DNA from: Larkinella sp. C7
GTDB lineage: Bacteria > Bacteroidota > Bacteroidia > Cytophagales > Spirosomataceae
DNA: 64,000 nt
Direction: 5' to 3'
Assembly (NCBI RefSeq): GCF_006149005.1
Contig: NZ_VBSL01000001.1
Span: 620,001-684,000, forward strand
The notes beneath the pieces were generated by a model. It had not been told where the DNA came from. It did not search any database and worked only from the letters and a program-made list of their open reading frames with translations. The first letter of the stretch is position 1. Each line of letters opens with the position of its first letter. The position numbers and the translations under genes are program-made. Positions 1 through 8,784 of the stretch are shown piece after piece.

Positions 1-782
1 TCCCACAGCGGATTGTCGAGCGGAAGCGGTTCCACTTCGGTGACATCCAGCACCGCACCCGCTAATTGTCCACTTTGCAGTGCGTCGATCAGCGCCTTTT
101 CATCGGTCGTGCTGCCCCGGCCAATGTTGGCATAAACGCTCCCGGTTTTCATAGCCGCAATCAGCTCAGCCGAGAAAAACCCTTTGGCCGTTCCGGGTAA
201 GCAGTTGATCACCAGATCGGTTTCGGGAAGAGCGGCTTTTAGTTCTTCGGGCGTGTGCAGTTCGGCTTCCGGATTGGTTCGGGCCAGGAATTTAACCTCG
301 CACTGAAAACCGGTCAGCATTTGCCGGACGGCCTGCCCAATGGTTCCCGATCCCAGAATGACGACTTTCTTGTTTTTGAGTAAACACAGTTTAAACCGCA
401 GCGGTACACCCACCCATTTCTTCTGCGTTTGCAGTACGGCCAGTCCGTGAATATCCCGGTAAAATGCAATGATCCCGGCCACAATCGTTTCGGCGCAGGG
501 CCAGGCGAAATAATCGCCCATGTTGGTTACCAGCGCATTCAGTTGAATATGCTTGTAGCCGTCGAACCCGGCAGAGTCTAACTGCCACCATTTCAGATTG
601 GTACCGCCCGAAAACCAGGCCGGGGGCGGGTTTCCCAGCACCAGGTCGGCGCGTTGAAAAGCCGCTGGCTGTTCGTTTTCGGGAAGGTCTTTTTTGAAGA
701 TTACTTCATAATTATCAGGCAGTTGCGCACGAAAATACGCTTTATCGGACTCGTTCAAGGGGGTGTTTACAAAAACAATCAT
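1..782 (-). CDS. D-2-hydroxyacid dehydrogenase, C-terminus cut by window edge
   Basis: Predicted cytosolic NAD(P)-dependent 2-hydroxyacid dehydrogenase (2-ketoacid reduction). Translating back from the ATG at 782 gives an open frame to the window edge. A Rossmann dinucleotide loop (VILGSGTIGQAV) is followed by the family motifs INCLPGT, ANIGRGS (catalytic Arg region) and LDVTEVEPLPLDNPLW (catalytic Glu region). The catalytic His would lie beyond base 1. The N-terminal half is divergent, so the substrate cannot be named. It is transcribed away from the neighbouring VCBS gene, which ends 48 bases upstream, and has its own TAnnTTTG element at 808-815. Confidence 0.88.
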   Translation of the reverse strand, partial: MIVFVNTPLNESDKAYFRAQLPDNYEVIFKKDLPENEQPAAFQRADLVLGNPPPAWFSGGTNLKWWQLDSAGFDGYKHIQLNALVTNMGDYFAWPCAETIVAGIIAFYRDIHGLAVLQTQKKWVGVPLRFKLCLLKNKKVVILGSGTIGQAVRQMLTGFQCEVKFLARTNPEAELHTPEELKAALPETDLVINCLPGTAKGFFSAELIAAMKTGSVYANIGRGSTTDEKALIDALQSGQLAGAVLDVTEVEPLPLDNPLW

Positions 783-807
783 GCCAGCGGTGTTAGGTGT
801 ATGATGG

Positions 808-815
808 CAAAAGTA
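808..815 (-). promoter_or_regulatory. Putative -7 element (TACTTTTG) of the dehydrogenase gene
   Basis: Matches the Bacteroidota -7 consensus TAnnTTTG about 25 bases upstream of the ATG at 782. No well-placed -33 TTG is visible. Confidence 0.35.
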
Positions 816-830
816 ATCAATCCCCCTTTT

Positions 831-3095
831 TTACTTCGACAAAACTACCTTCTGGTGCTGAACGGGTTGCCCCTCGCGCATCAACCGGATCAAATAAACG
901 CCAATCGGCAGGGTTCCCAAATCCAGCGTAGCCTCCGTATGCGCCTGCACCGCCTGCCGGGCTGTCACGGGTTGACCAAGCAGATTCAGCACCTGAACGA
1001 TGCCGTTGTTGGGCGATTTGACCCGCAAAAACCGGTCGGTCGGACTTGGATACACCCACGGCAGCTTTGCTTCTTCGTCTTCGAGACCCGTAATGATCAC
1101 TTTCTCCGACGTGTTGCGGAGATACCGAACCCCACCGGTACTGGTTCCTGCCAACACATCCGCCAGACCGTCGTCGTTCAGATCGGCAGCCGTCAGGGCC
1201 AGATTGGCACCGGGTGTAGCCTTGTCCGTGGTCTGGGTGATTTCGTTGATCACCAGCGTGGAGTCCAGCAATAACATTTTGTCGGTGGGTTTTTCCGGCA
1301 GTTGGTAGAGCCGCAGACTACCGTCGCGGGTGCCGGTCAGCAATTCGGGGCGCTGGTCGCCGTTAAGGTCGATGACGACAATAGAGGGGCTGGTGGCACC
1401 GGGCACCACGTTGATCTGTCCGTAATTCTGCTGCTGTAGTTCATACCTGGGAGCCGGTGCTGTCCCCGTATTGCGGTGATACTCAATCGTTCCGTTCTGT
1501 TTCCCGATCAGCAAGTCGGTTTTTCCGTCCCGATCCACGTCATACCAGGTCGGCAGATCGATCACGCCCAATCGGTCGGGCGTCGGGATTTGCTGCACTT
1601 TAGTCGGGTCAAGTTGAAAAGCCGCACCCCGTCCGGCCTGATTCAGAATATACCGGATTTCCGGTGCGCGATTGATCGAATTCCCGGTAAAAACCAGGTC
1701 GAAGCTGTTGTTGCCGTCGATGTCGGCCACGGCTACTTTCAGATCGGTTAACAAAAATTGCTCCGACAGTTTCAGGTAGTCCGTCGTTCGCAACTCAAAA
1801 ACCGGTTTACTTCGGGTGCCGGTGTTCTCGAAATGGGCGATGCTGGCCCGGTAGCCATTCGCGGCCCGAACACCCGCGTTGCCCACCAGCAAATCCATGT
1901 CGCCATCGCCGTCGAGATCGGCAAGAACCGGAGTTGTCCCTTCGCCCAGATCAATCATGCCTTCCTGCAAAAAGCTCTTGCTGACATACTGAAAATTGGG
2001 TAGTTTATCCGTTCCGGCATTTTTATAAAACCAGTTGGAAGCCCGGTAATCGATCAGATTGCCTTCATTTCCGTACGTATTGGGCGACGCAACAAGGTCT
2101 TTAATCCCGTCAAAATCAAGATCTTCGGCGTAAAGGGCCGGAAAAATATCGAAAGAGATTGGAGTAACCGCCGGAAAGCGGCTGGTCGACGTGATGAAAC
2201 GGGCCGAAGCGCCATTGCCGCCGACGTTGGTCAGCATCGAAACGTTGGGACAGGTAACGTGGGCCGTCAGCAAGTCTTTGTTGCCATCGCCGTCGAGATC
2301 AATGATGAGCATGGAATTTCCGTTGTGCTTCACCCGGGCACCCGAATTGTCGCCCCCGGTTTCGTTGCCGACGTAGACACAATCCAGTCCGAAAATGAAT
2401 TCGTCGCAGTGATCGTCACTTTTAAAATTGCCCCAACAAAACCCGATTCGCTTGAAATCCAGACCATTGGGATCGTTTTTCCGCTCGACGCTCATGTTCT
2501 GGTACAGGTTCGCCGTCCCTCCGTTGATGTCGTAAGTCAGAATGTCGATGTCGCCGTCGTTGTCGACATCCAGAATCGCCGGTATGTCAACCGAGTTGAT
2601 GTATAAATTCAGCGTACCGGAAAGGCCTTCGTGATAAACCGGGTCGGCAATGGTTTTCCACGACAATTGGCCGTTTGCCGACGTGTTTTGCAGAATCCGA
2701 AGCCCGCCGTTGGTGTGCGTAAAGAGGTCTTTTTTGCCGTCGTGGTCGTAGTCGGCCAACAGCATCCAGGTCCCGAACGTAATGGCCGGAAACTGTTCCT
2801 CGTACTGCGGACTATAACGCCAGACATAACTCACATCGGCCTGTTTTTCAGCCACAAAGGTCATAATTCGATTGGTTTGCCGGTCGTATACCACCAGGTC
2901 TTCAACGGAATCGGCGTTGAGGTGGAGGGTGGAATATTGCGCCCCGTTGATGCCACCCGCCCACGGATTAGCCAGGTTCCGGCCCACGATTTTGACGGTA
3001 GCCCCGGCGTCGTAGCGAAAGGAAAAAGAACCGCTGGTTTGAGCCCGCGCGATTTGAAGAATTAGAAAACAAAGTACGGTAAACAGCTTTTTCAT
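831..3095 (-). CDS. Secreted FG-GAP/VCBS repeat protein with type IX sorting domain
   Basis: About 754 residues. An N-terminal signal peptide (MKKLFTVLCFLILQIARAQ) argues for the ATG at 3095 rather than one 5 codons upstream at 3110. The body carries about nine calcium-binding loops of FG-GAP/VCBS type (for example DYDHDGKKD, DVDNDGDID, DLDGDGNKD, DLDGDGDMD, DVDRDGKTD), which suggests a beta-propeller. The last ~75 residues (from LPWVYPSPTDRFLRV through GVYLIRL) look like a type A C-terminal sorting domain recognised by the type IX secretion system, whose core genes lie at 37-43 kb. Expected location: cell surface or medium. The ligand is unknown; adhesin-like binding is inference. Confidence 0.88.
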   Translation of the reverse strand: MKKLFTVLCFLILQIARAQTSGSFSFRYDAGATVKIVGRNLANPWAGGINGAQYSTLHLNADSVEDLVVYDRQTNRIMTFVAEKQADVSYVWRYSPQYEEQFPAITFGTWMLLADYDHDGKKDLFTHTNGGLRILQNTSANGQLSWKTIADPVYHEGLSGTLNLYINSVDIPAILDVDNDGDIDILTYDINGGTANLYQNMSVERKNDPNGLDFKRIGFCWGNFKSDDHCDEFIFGLDCVYVGNETGGDNSGARVKHNGNSMLIIDLDGDGNKDLLTAHVTCPNVSMLTNVGGNGASARFITSTSRFPAVTPISFDIFPALYAEDLDFDGIKDLVASPNTYGNEGNLIDYRASNWFYKNAGTDKLPNFQYVSKSFLQEGMIDLGEGTTPVLADLDGDGDMDLLVGNAGVRAANGYRASIAHFENTGTRSKPVFELRTTDYLKLSEQFLLTDLKVAVADIDGNNSFDLVFTGNSINRAPEIRYILNQAGRGAAFQLDPTKVQQIPTPDRLGVIDLPTWYDVDRDGKTDLLIGKQNGTIEYHRNTGTAPAPRYELQQQNYGQINVVPGATSPSIVVIDLNGDQRPELLTGTRDGSLRLYQLPEKPTDKMLLLDSTLVINEITQTTDKATPGANLALTAADLNDDGLADVLAGTSTGGVRYLRNTSEKVIITGLEDEEAKLPWVYPSPTDRFLRVKSPNNGIVQVLNLLGQPVTARQAVQAHTEATLDLGTLPIGVYLIRLMREGQPVQHQKVVLSK

Positions 3096-3096
3096 G

Positions 3097-3104
3097 TAAC
3101 TTTG
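3097..3104 (+). promoter_or_regulatory. Possible -7 element (TAACTTTG) for murF
   Basis: TAnnTTTG match on the plus strand, about 90 bases upstream of murF and overlapping the 5' end of the divergent VCBS gene. No clear -33 partner. Confidence 0.25.
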
Positions 3105-3197
3105 GCTCATTAACCGCGTGAAAGCGGCCGACTAGGAGGTCGTGCGGTTAACTGATAACGAACAGACTCATAACGTTGGTTTACTTCTTTCCGGAAA

Positions 3198-4481
3198 ATG
3201 GTTATATCCATTCCTGAATTGTACGATCGCTTCCGCGAATGCGCGGGCGTATCGACTGATACCCGTAAAATTACAGAAGGTTGTCTGTATGTCGCGCTCA
3301 AAGGCGAGAAGTTCGACGGAAATTTATTCGCGAATGACGCGCTGGAAAAGGGTGCGCGCTACGCCCTGGTCGACACGCCGGAACTGGCGACCGACAGCCG
3401 GTATTTGCTGGTCGACGATGGCCTGACGGCTTTGCAGGAACTGGCTCGCTACCACCGGAATACGCTGACCATTCCCGTTATCGGCCTGACCGGTTCGAAC
3501 GGAAAAACGACCACCAAAGAACTGATCGCCAGCGTTGTGTCCCGCAAATACCGGACCTATGCGACGCAGGGAAATCTCAACAACCACATTGGTGTGCCGC
3601 TCACTTTGCTGGCCATCGATGCAGATTGTGAGCTGGCGGTTGTAGAAATGGGGGCCAATCACCAGGGCGAAATTCGACTTCTCTGCTCCATCGCCCGACC
3701 GACGCACGGGTTGATTACCAACGTCGGCAAAGCCCATCTGGAAGGATTCGGGGGCGTTGAGGGGGTACGAAAAGGCAAAGGCGAGCTGTTCGATTTTCTG
3801 GCCGAAACAGGAGGCACGGTTTTTATCAACGCCCACAGCCCGGTTTTGATGGAGATGGCGGCCGAACGGCTGTTCCGCGAAGCTGTTTTTTACCAGCTCA
3901 CCGATCAGTACGAGATCCTCAGCGACAATCCGGTGGTTTTTAAAGACGAGGTCGGTCATGTCATCACCACGCATCTGCCGGGTCGTTACAACTTTGACAA
4001 CATGGCGGCCGCGCTCTGCATCGGGAAGTTTTTTGGCGTTCCGGCGGAGGAAGCGAACGAAGCGGTGGCGAGCTATAATCCGACCAACAACCGCTCGCAG
4101 TTTATCCGGAAAGGCAGCAACACCATTTTGATGGATGCCTATAATGCCAATCCGAGTTCGATGGCTGCGGCCATTCAGCATTTCATGAAGCAGGATGCGG
4201 CTCATAAAGTCGTGATTCTGGGTGACATGTACGAACTTGGCCCCGAAAGCCCTGCCGAACACGCGGCTTTGGGTGAGTTGATTGCCCAAGGGAAGTTCGA
4301 CACCGTGATTCTGGCCGGGCAGGACATGCGGTATGCGCTGGGGGCGTTGCCGAAAGCGTATTATTTCCCCGACAAATTTTCGTTACACAACTGGATTATG
4401 GACAATCCGTTTCAGGACACGGCCATCCTGATCAAAGGGTCGCGCGGCATGGGGTTGGAGTCGGTTGTGCAGTTTTTGTAA
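3198..4481 (+). CDS. murF: UDP-N-acetylmuramoyl-tripeptide--D-alanyl-D-alanine ligase
   Basis: Cytosolic ATP-dependent Mur ligase that adds D-Ala-D-Ala to the UDP-MurNAc-tripeptide, the last cytoplasmic step of the peptidoglycan stem peptide. The 427 residues are full length for the family. The N-terminal substrate domain contains STDTRKITEGCLYVALKGE. The ATP loop GLTGSNGKTTTKE lies at about residues 96-108. Further Mur motifs are VVEMGANHQGEI, ITNVGKAHLEGF and DAYNANPSSM. The frame opens with ATG at 3198 right after the divergent VCBS gene. An SGNH hydrolase gene follows 66 bases downstream on the same strand. Confidence 0.96.
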   Translation: MVISIPELYDRFRECAGVSTDTRKITEGCLYVALKGEKFDGNLFANDALEKGARYALVDTPELATDSRYLLVDDGLTALQELARYHRNTLTIPVIGLTGSNGKTTTKELIASVVSRKYRTYATQGNLNNHIGVPLTLLAIDADCELAVVEMGANHQGEIRLLCSIARPTHGLITNVGKAHLEGFGGVEGVRKGKGELFDFLAETGGTVFINAHSPVLMEMAAERLFREAVFYQLTDQYEILSDNPVVFKDEVGHVITTHLPGRYNFDNMAAALCIGKFFGVPAEEANEAVASYNPTNNRSQFIRKGSNTILMDAYNANPSSMAAAIQHFMKQDAAHKVVILGDMYELGPESPAEHAALGELIAQGKFDTVILAGQDMRYALGALPKAYYFPDKFSLHNWIMDNPFQDTAILIKGSRGMGLESVVQFL

Positions 4482-4547
4482 GGCACCAAAATTGACAAGG
4501 CATAAAAAAACGAATGCCATTTTTGATTTATTCCTAAACGATCCTTT

Positions 4548-5204
4548 ATGAAAAAATACCCGCTCCTATTTCTGTTAACCGTTGTTATTCACTATGTTTC
4601 GTTCGCCCAGGAAGCCGTTCCCTTTGAAAACGAGATCAAGGCTTTTGAGGAACAGGACCGCAGCGCGTCGCCCCCCCAGGACGTGATTCTGTTTACCGGC
4701 AGTTCGTCCATCAAACTCTGGCAAACCCTTCAGGCCGATTTTCCGGATAAAAAAGTGCTCAACCGCGGTTTTGGCGGTTCCAAATTGACCGATGTCATTT
4801 ACTTCGCCGACCGCGTGACGGTTCCCTACAAACCCAAACAGATTGTGATTTACGCCGGAGAAAACGACGTCGCCAGCGGCACCGTGACGGCACAGGAAGT
4901 GCGCGACCGGTTTGTTACGCTGTTTACGAAAATCCGGAAATCGTTGCCCCAAACACCCATCGTTTTCATTTCGATGAAGCCCAGTCCCTCGCGCCGGAAG
5001 TTTTTGCCGGTTACGATGGAAGCCAACGCCCTCATTAAGAACTACATTGCCAGACAAAAACAGGCGCAATACCTGGATATTTATACGCCCATGCTCGATG
5101 CCAACGGCCAGATTCGGGGCGAACTGTTCCGGGCCGACAGCCTGCACATGAGTCCGAAAGGCTACGAAATCTGGACGGCCAAACTGAAACCGCTCCTGAA
5201 GTAA
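4548..5204 (+). CDS. Secreted SGNH/GDSL-type hydrolase
   Basis: 218 residues with a signal peptide (MKKYPLLFLLTVVIHYVSFAQ), so periplasmic or exported. It shows the SGNH blocks: ILFTGSSSIKLW (nucleophile Ser, block I), NRGFGGSKLTD (block II Gly), YAGENDVA (block III Asn) and DSLHMSPKGYEIW (block V Asp and His). This family includes lipases, esterases and carbohydrate acetylesterases, and the substrate cannot be told from sequence. It lies between murF and the heptose kinase gene on the same strand, so an envelope-related role is possible but is inference. Confidence 0.88.
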   Translation: MKKYPLLFLLTVVIHYVSFAQEAVPFENEIKAFEEQDRSASPPQDVILFTGSSSIKLWQTLQADFPDKKVLNRGFGGSKLTDVIYFADRVTVPYKPKQIVIYAGENDVASGTVTAQEVRDRFVTLFTKIRKSLPQTPIVFISMKPSPSRRKFLPVTMEANALIKNYIARQKQAQYLDIYTPMLDANGQIRGELFRADSLHMSPKGYEIWTAKLKPLLK

Positions 5205-5225
5205 GAAGGATTAAAACCAAACGCA

Positions 5226-6236
5226 TTGACCAGTACCGCATTGATTAACACCGCATCCCTGGAAGAAATTTTTGAAGCGTTCAATTCGCTCCGCGTCCTG
5301 ATCGTCGGCGACGTGATGCTCGACTCCTACGTCTGGGGTCGCGTGGATCGGATTTCGCCGGAAGCCCCCGTGCCGGTTGTGACCGTCCAACGGCGGGAAT
5401 TGCGGTTGGGCGGGGCCGGAAATGTGATTCTGAACGTCCAGGCACTGGGGGCCGAACCCATCATTTGCTCGGTGATTGGAACCGACGAACCGGGCGACCG
5501 GCTGATCGGTCAACTCCAGGAAAGCGGCTTAAACTGCGACGGACTGATTCGGAGCGATTCCCGCATGACCACCATCAAGGAGCGGATCATGGCCGGTTCG
5601 CAGCAGGTGGTTCGGGTGGATACGGAAACCGATCAATACATCTCCGAATCGGAACGGAATCTTCTGATTGCGAAAGCAAAAGCGCTAATCCCGACGTGTC
5701 AGGTAGTTATTTTTCAGGATTACGACAAGGGCGTGCTGAGCCAGGAAGCCATTGCCGAGATTACAGATTTTGCCAACGAACAGGGCGTTCCGACCGTGGT
5801 GGACCCCAAGAAACGGAACTTTCTGGCCTACCACCACACCACGCTATTCAAGCCCAATCTGAAAGAGTTGAAGGAAGGTTTGAAAATCGACTTCGATGTA
5901 ACGAAAACCGCTGAATTTCAAGCAGCTATCGACCAGTTGAAAGCCCGAATGAATTTGAAAGGCGCGTTGATTACCCTCTCGGAGCGGGGCGTTTTTATCG
6001 ATTTTCAGGGGGAAATTCACCGGTTTCCGGCCCACATCCGCCAGATTTCGGATGTGTCGGGCGCGGGCGATACGGTCATCAGCGTAGCGGCCTGTTGCGT
6101 GGCCCTCGGATTGCCGCCCCGTTTCATCGCCGGTCTGTCGAACCTGGCCGGGGGGCTGGTCTGCGAATCGCTGGGCGTCGTACCCATCGACAAGCAACGG
6201 CTGAAAACGGAAGCCATCAAGGAAGCACTATTGTAA
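5226..6236 (+). CDS. hldA: D-glycero-beta-D-manno-heptose-7-phosphate kinase (RfaE1/HldA-like)
   Basis: PfkB-family sugar kinase of the RfaE domain I type, which phosphorylates heptose-7-phosphate at C1 on the way to ADP-heptose for LPS. Motifs: VLIVGDVMLDSYVWGRVDRI near the N-terminus, RLGGAGNVILN (PfkB Gly-rich) and DVSGAGDTVISVAA (anion hole and catalytic Asp, C-terminal). At 336 residues it is the kinase half only; the cytidylyltransferase half of the bifunctional E. coli protein is absent. The only plausible start is TTG at 5226, because the first in-frame ATG falls inside the kinase core (VGDVM). It is followed after 4 bases by a GNAT gene, probably co-transcribed. Confidence 0.87.
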   Translation: MTSTALINTASLEEIFEAFNSLRVLIVGDVMLDSYVWGRVDRISPEAPVPVVTVQRRELRLGGAGNVILNVQALGAEPIICSVIGTDEPGDRLIGQLQESGLNCDGLIRSDSRMTTIKERIMAGSQQVVRVDTETDQYISESERNLLIAKAKALIPTCQVVIFQDYDKGVLSQEAIAEITDFANEQGVPTVVDPKKRNFLAYHHTTLFKPNLKELKEGLKIDFDVTKTAEFQAAIDQLKARMNLKGALITLSERGVFIDFQGEIHRFPAHIRQISDVSGAGDTVISVAACCVALGLPPRFIAGLSNLAGGLVCESLGVVPIDKQRLKTEAIKEALL

Positions 6237-6240
6237 ACCA

Positions 6241-6681
6241 ATGGAAGTTCAGAAAGAAAACTACACCATTTCGACCGATCCGGCGCGGCTCCAATTTGAG
6301 GTCATTTACGATTTTCTGACCAACCGCTCCTATTGGGCCACCGGCATCAGCCGCGAAACGCTGCAAAAGCAACTAGACCACACGACCTTGCATTTTGGGC
6401 TCTATGATGGCGAAAACCAAATTGGTTATGCGCAGGTGCTGACTAATTTTACGTCCTTTGCCTACCTCGGCAACGTTTTCGTGCTGGAAGACTACCGTGG
6501 ACAAGGGCTGTCGAAGTGGCTCATGGCGACCATTCTGGCCCATCCTGAGTTGCAAGTCATCCGGCGCTGGCTCCTGGCCACCCGCGACGCCCACGGTTTA
6601 TACCGGCAATTCGGTTTCACGGAACTCACCAAACCGGAAACCATGATGGAGAAATTCGACGATTCGGCCATTCGGCGCTGA
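6241..6681 (+). CDS. GNAT family N-acetyltransferase
   Basis: 146 residues. The GNAT core has AYLGNVFVLEDYRGQGLSKW, where RGQGLSKW is the acetyl-CoA pyrophosphate loop (motif A), then ATRDAHGLYRQFGFTEL (motif B). Acceptor unknown. Its ATG lies 4 bases after the hldA-like stop, so the two genes are probably one transcript. It converges with the small gene ending at 6693. Confidence 0.88.
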   Translation: MEVQKENYTISTDPARLQFEVIYDFLTNRSYWATGISRETLQKQLDHTTLHFGLYDGENQIGYAQVLTNFTSFAYLGNVFVLEDYRGQGLSKWLMATILAHPELQVIRRWLLATRDAHGLYRQFGFTELTKPETMMEKFDDSAIRR

Positions 6682-6692
6682 AACTGACGAAT

Positions 6693-6926
6693 TTACTCCG
6701 CCTGCCTTCTGATTTCGTTGATGTAATCGTCGGTGTAGTCTTTGCCCCGGTTGTTGTGATAGCGCCAAACTACTTTGTAATTGGAAATCACGGCAACCGG
6801 CTGAATTTCTTTGTCTTTTACACCCTGTTCCAGGTACTGAATCGCTTCTTCTGTTGTTTCAAATTGCTGAATTTCCGCTTCGGAATGCCGGGTAAATACG
6901 GCATCGGCTTTCTTCTTCTCGCTCAT
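6693..6926 (-). CDS. Small hypothetical protein (77 aa), coupled to hemE
   Basis: Not recognised. A charged, soluble 77-residue protein starting [18 protein letters not shown], with a likely helix ([16 protein letters not shown]) and then a short strand-rich segment ([15 protein letters not shown]). No membrane segment or signal peptide. Its ATG overlaps the hemE stop as ATGA (6923-6926), the usual layout for translational coupling, so it is very likely expressed with hemE. A role in haem synthesis is not supported beyond that. Confidence 0.65.
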   Translation of the reverse strand: MSEKKKADAVFTRHSEAEIQQFETTEEAIQYLEQGVKDKEIQPVAVISNYKVVWRYHNNRGKDYTDDYINEIRRQAE

Positions 6927-7957
6927 GCGGTGAATTCTTTTACGGTTTCAATAAAATACTTGACCTTCTGCGGATCGGTATCGGGATAGACCCCGTGACC
7001 CAGATTGGCAATGTACCGCTGCGTTCCGAAGGTCTGCAGCATCTTCGTCACTTCCGTCTTGATCTGACCATAATCGGCATACAAAACACAGGGATCGAGA
7101 TTGCCTTGCAGGGTTTTGTCCGGAATCAACTGCCGTGATTCGGCCGCGTCCATGTTCCAGTCCAGCCCCACCACCGAGCAATTCAACTGCCCGATTTCCT
7201 GCCGCGCGAAAAACGCGCCTTTCGCAAAAACCGTCACCGGAACGCTGGTGGTTTCGGTCAGGGCGTCGCAAATCTGTTTGATGTAAGGCAATGAAAACGT
7301 CCGGTATTGATCGGGCGACAAAATACCGGCCCAGGAATCGAAGATTTGCACCAGATCGGCACCCGCCCGGATTTGGGCTTTCAGGTAATCGATCGTGCTA
7401 TCCGTAATTTTTTGCAGCAAGGTGTGCGAAAAGGCCGGATCGGTATACAGCAATTTCTTCGCTATCGAGAAGGTTTTGGAGCCTTTGCCTTCGGTCATGT
7501 AGCAAAATATCGTGAACGGCGCCCCCGCAAAACCGATCAGCGGAACGCGGCCATTCAGCTCTTTTTTAACGATTTTGATGGCATCCAGCACATAGGCCAG
7601 ATCGCTTTCGGCATCCGCAACCTTGATGCGATCCAGCTCCTGCCGGTTGCGAACGGTCTGCGGAAAAACCGGGCCCCGTTGCTCGGCCATTTCGTATGGC
7701 AGCCCCATTGCTTCCGGGATTACAAGGATATCCGAGAAGATGATAGCAGCATCAACACCCAGAATATCAACGGGCTGAATGGTGACTTCGGCGGCTAACT
7801 CCGGCGTTGTTGCCAGTTTGATGAAGCTCCCGGCTTTCTCCCGAACCGCCCGGTATTCAGGCAGAATCCGGCCAGCTTGCCGCATCAGCCAGATGGGAAC
7901 ACGTTCTACGTTTTCGCCACGGGCGGCCCGTAGAAACAGGTCATTTTGTAAAATCAT
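6923..7957 (-). CDS. hemE: Uroporphyrinogen decarboxylase
   Basis: Cytosolic enzyme that decarboxylates the four acetate side chains of uroporphyrinogen III to give coproporphyrinogen III in haem synthesis. 344 residues, the usual length. Family signatures: [20 protein letters not shown] (N-terminal signature with substrate-binding Arg), [18 protein letters not shown] (catalytic Asp region), [14 protein letters not shown] and [15 protein letters not shown] near the C-terminus. The start at 7957 sits directly behind a TAnnTTTG element, so the transcript may be nearly leaderless. hemD is also in this window at 43.6-44.4 kb, in a separate operon. Confidence 0.97.
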   Translation of the reverse strand: MILQNDLFLRAARGENVERVPIWLMRQAGRILPEYRAVREKAGSFIKLATTPELAAEVTIQPVDILGVDAAIIFSDILVIPEAMGLPYEMAEQRGPVFPQTVRNRQELDRIKVADAESDLAYVLDAIKIVKKELNGRVPLIGFAGAPFTIFCYMTEGKGSKTFSIAKKLLYTDPAFSHTLLQKITDSTIDYLKAQIRAGADLVQIFDSWAGILSPDQYRTFSLPYIKQICDALTETTSVPVTVFAKGAFFARQEIGQLNCSVVGLDWNMDAAESRQLIPDKTLQGNLDPCVLYADYGQIKTEVTKMLQTFGTQRYIANLGHGVYPDTDPQKVKYFIETVKEFTA

Positions 7958-7961
7958 GTTG

Positions 7962-7969
7962 CAAAGATA
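7962..7969 (-). promoter_or_regulatory. Putative -7 element (TATCTTTG) of hemE
   Basis: TAnnTTTG match only 4 bases from the hemE ATG. If transcription starts about 7 bases past the element, the mRNA would begin at or inside the start codon. No clear -33 element. Confidence 0.4.
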
Positions 7970-7990
7970 GTCTGGTTAAAAGGTTATTTC

Positions 7991-8067
7991 GCAGAGTTTA
8001 GCGGAGTTTAAAGGAGTTTCGCAGAGAAAAACTTCGCTGAACTCTTCTGTACTCCGCTCGGCTCTGC
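7991..8067. repeat. Inverted repeat of decameric units between hemE and tetR
   Basis: The left part is a run of 10-base units (GCAGAGTTTA, GCGGAGTTTA, AAGGAGTTTC, GCAGAG). The right part, read on the minus strand, is a parallel run (GCAGAGCCGA, GCGGAGTACA, GAAGAGTTCA, GCGAAG). Together they form an imperfect palindrome in the divergent hemE/tetR gap. It resembles the 7-base-unit palindromes elsewhere in the window, with a different period. Confidence 0.75.
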
Positions 8068-8091
8068 AAAACAACAATTTCAAAACATCGC

Positions 8092-8114
8092 TATTTTTGT
8101 CAAACAAACGTTTG
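8092..8114 (+). promoter_or_regulatory. tetR promoter -7 element with overlapping operator-like palindrome
   Basis: TATTTTTG at 8092-8099 matches TAnnTTTG. Five bases later a perfect 10-base palindrome, CAAACGTTTG (8105-8114), sits where transcription would start. A second short inverted pair, GGTA/TACC, follows at 8114-8127. The layout suits autorepression by the TetR-type product encoded 32 bases downstream; this is inferred from position only. Confidence 0.4.
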
Positions 8115-8146
8115 GTAAAAATATACCAATCCTTTACCTTTACACC

Positions 8147-8701
8147 ATGCCAGTTCAGAAAGTCACGCGGGAGGAAATTTTGCAGAAAGCCATGCTGGTT
8201 TTCAAACGGCAGGGCTACCACCGAACCACGATGGAGGACCTGGCGCAAGCCTGCGGTTTGTTAAAAGGTAGTTTTTACCACTACTTTCGCAGCAAGGAAG
8301 TTCTGATGAAAGAAGTGCTGCTGTATTTCAATGCGGTTAACGAAAAGCAGCTTTTTTCAATTGCTTATGATGAGGATAAGCCTCCGAAAAAGCGGCTGGA
8401 ACACCTGCTCGATGCCTTGTTCAACGGCATTGTGCGGTCGGAAGGGGGTTGCCTGATGGGTAATACGGCGCTGGAAACGTCTTTAGTCACCGAAGCGTTT
8501 ACCGAACCGTTGCGCGTTCATTTTAACAATGCTCTGGCAGCACTCGCACACCTTTACCGGACGAACCATCCTCCGGAAAAAGCGCGTGAACTGGCCGAAC
8601 AGGCTACTGCCGAAATCCAGGGCTCTCTGGTCTTGATGAAAGTGTTTGGGAATGAACAAGTGCTGACCGACTGCCGGAATCGCGCCGTCGAACGTCTGTA
8701 A
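8147..8701 (+). CDS. TetR/AcrR family transcriptional regulator
   Basis: 184 residues. The N-terminal TetR helix-turn-helix spans about residues 8-55: EEILQKAMLVFKRQGYHRTT, MEDLAQACGLLKGSFYHYF, RSKEVLMKE, the standard three-helix pattern ending in the SFYHYF recognition segment. The C-terminal ligand domain is like the TetR_C groups that contain GGCLMGNTALE. Ligand and targets are unknown. It is divergent from hemE and has a palindrome over its probable transcription start. fabF follows on the same strand 83 bases away. Confidence 0.93.
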   Translation: MPVQKVTREEILQKAMLVFKRQGYHRTTMEDLAQACGLLKGSFYHYFRSKEVLMKEVLLYFNAVNEKQLFSIAYDEDKPPKKRLEHLLDALFNGIVRSEGGCLMGNTALETSLVTEAFTEPLRVHFNNALAALAHLYRTNHPPEKARELAEQATAEIQGSLVLMKVFGNEQVLTDCRNRAVERL

Positions 8702-8784
8702 AGTCACCTTATACCGTGACTGGCAGGCGGTTAAAAAAAACTATTATCTATTAAAAGACCGGATGAATGAATCCGGATGATCAA

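Noticed and set aside
8702-8722. AGTCAC/GTGACT inverted pair after tetR
   Set aside because: Only a 6-bp stem with an 8-base loop and no T-run; too weak for a terminator or operator call.
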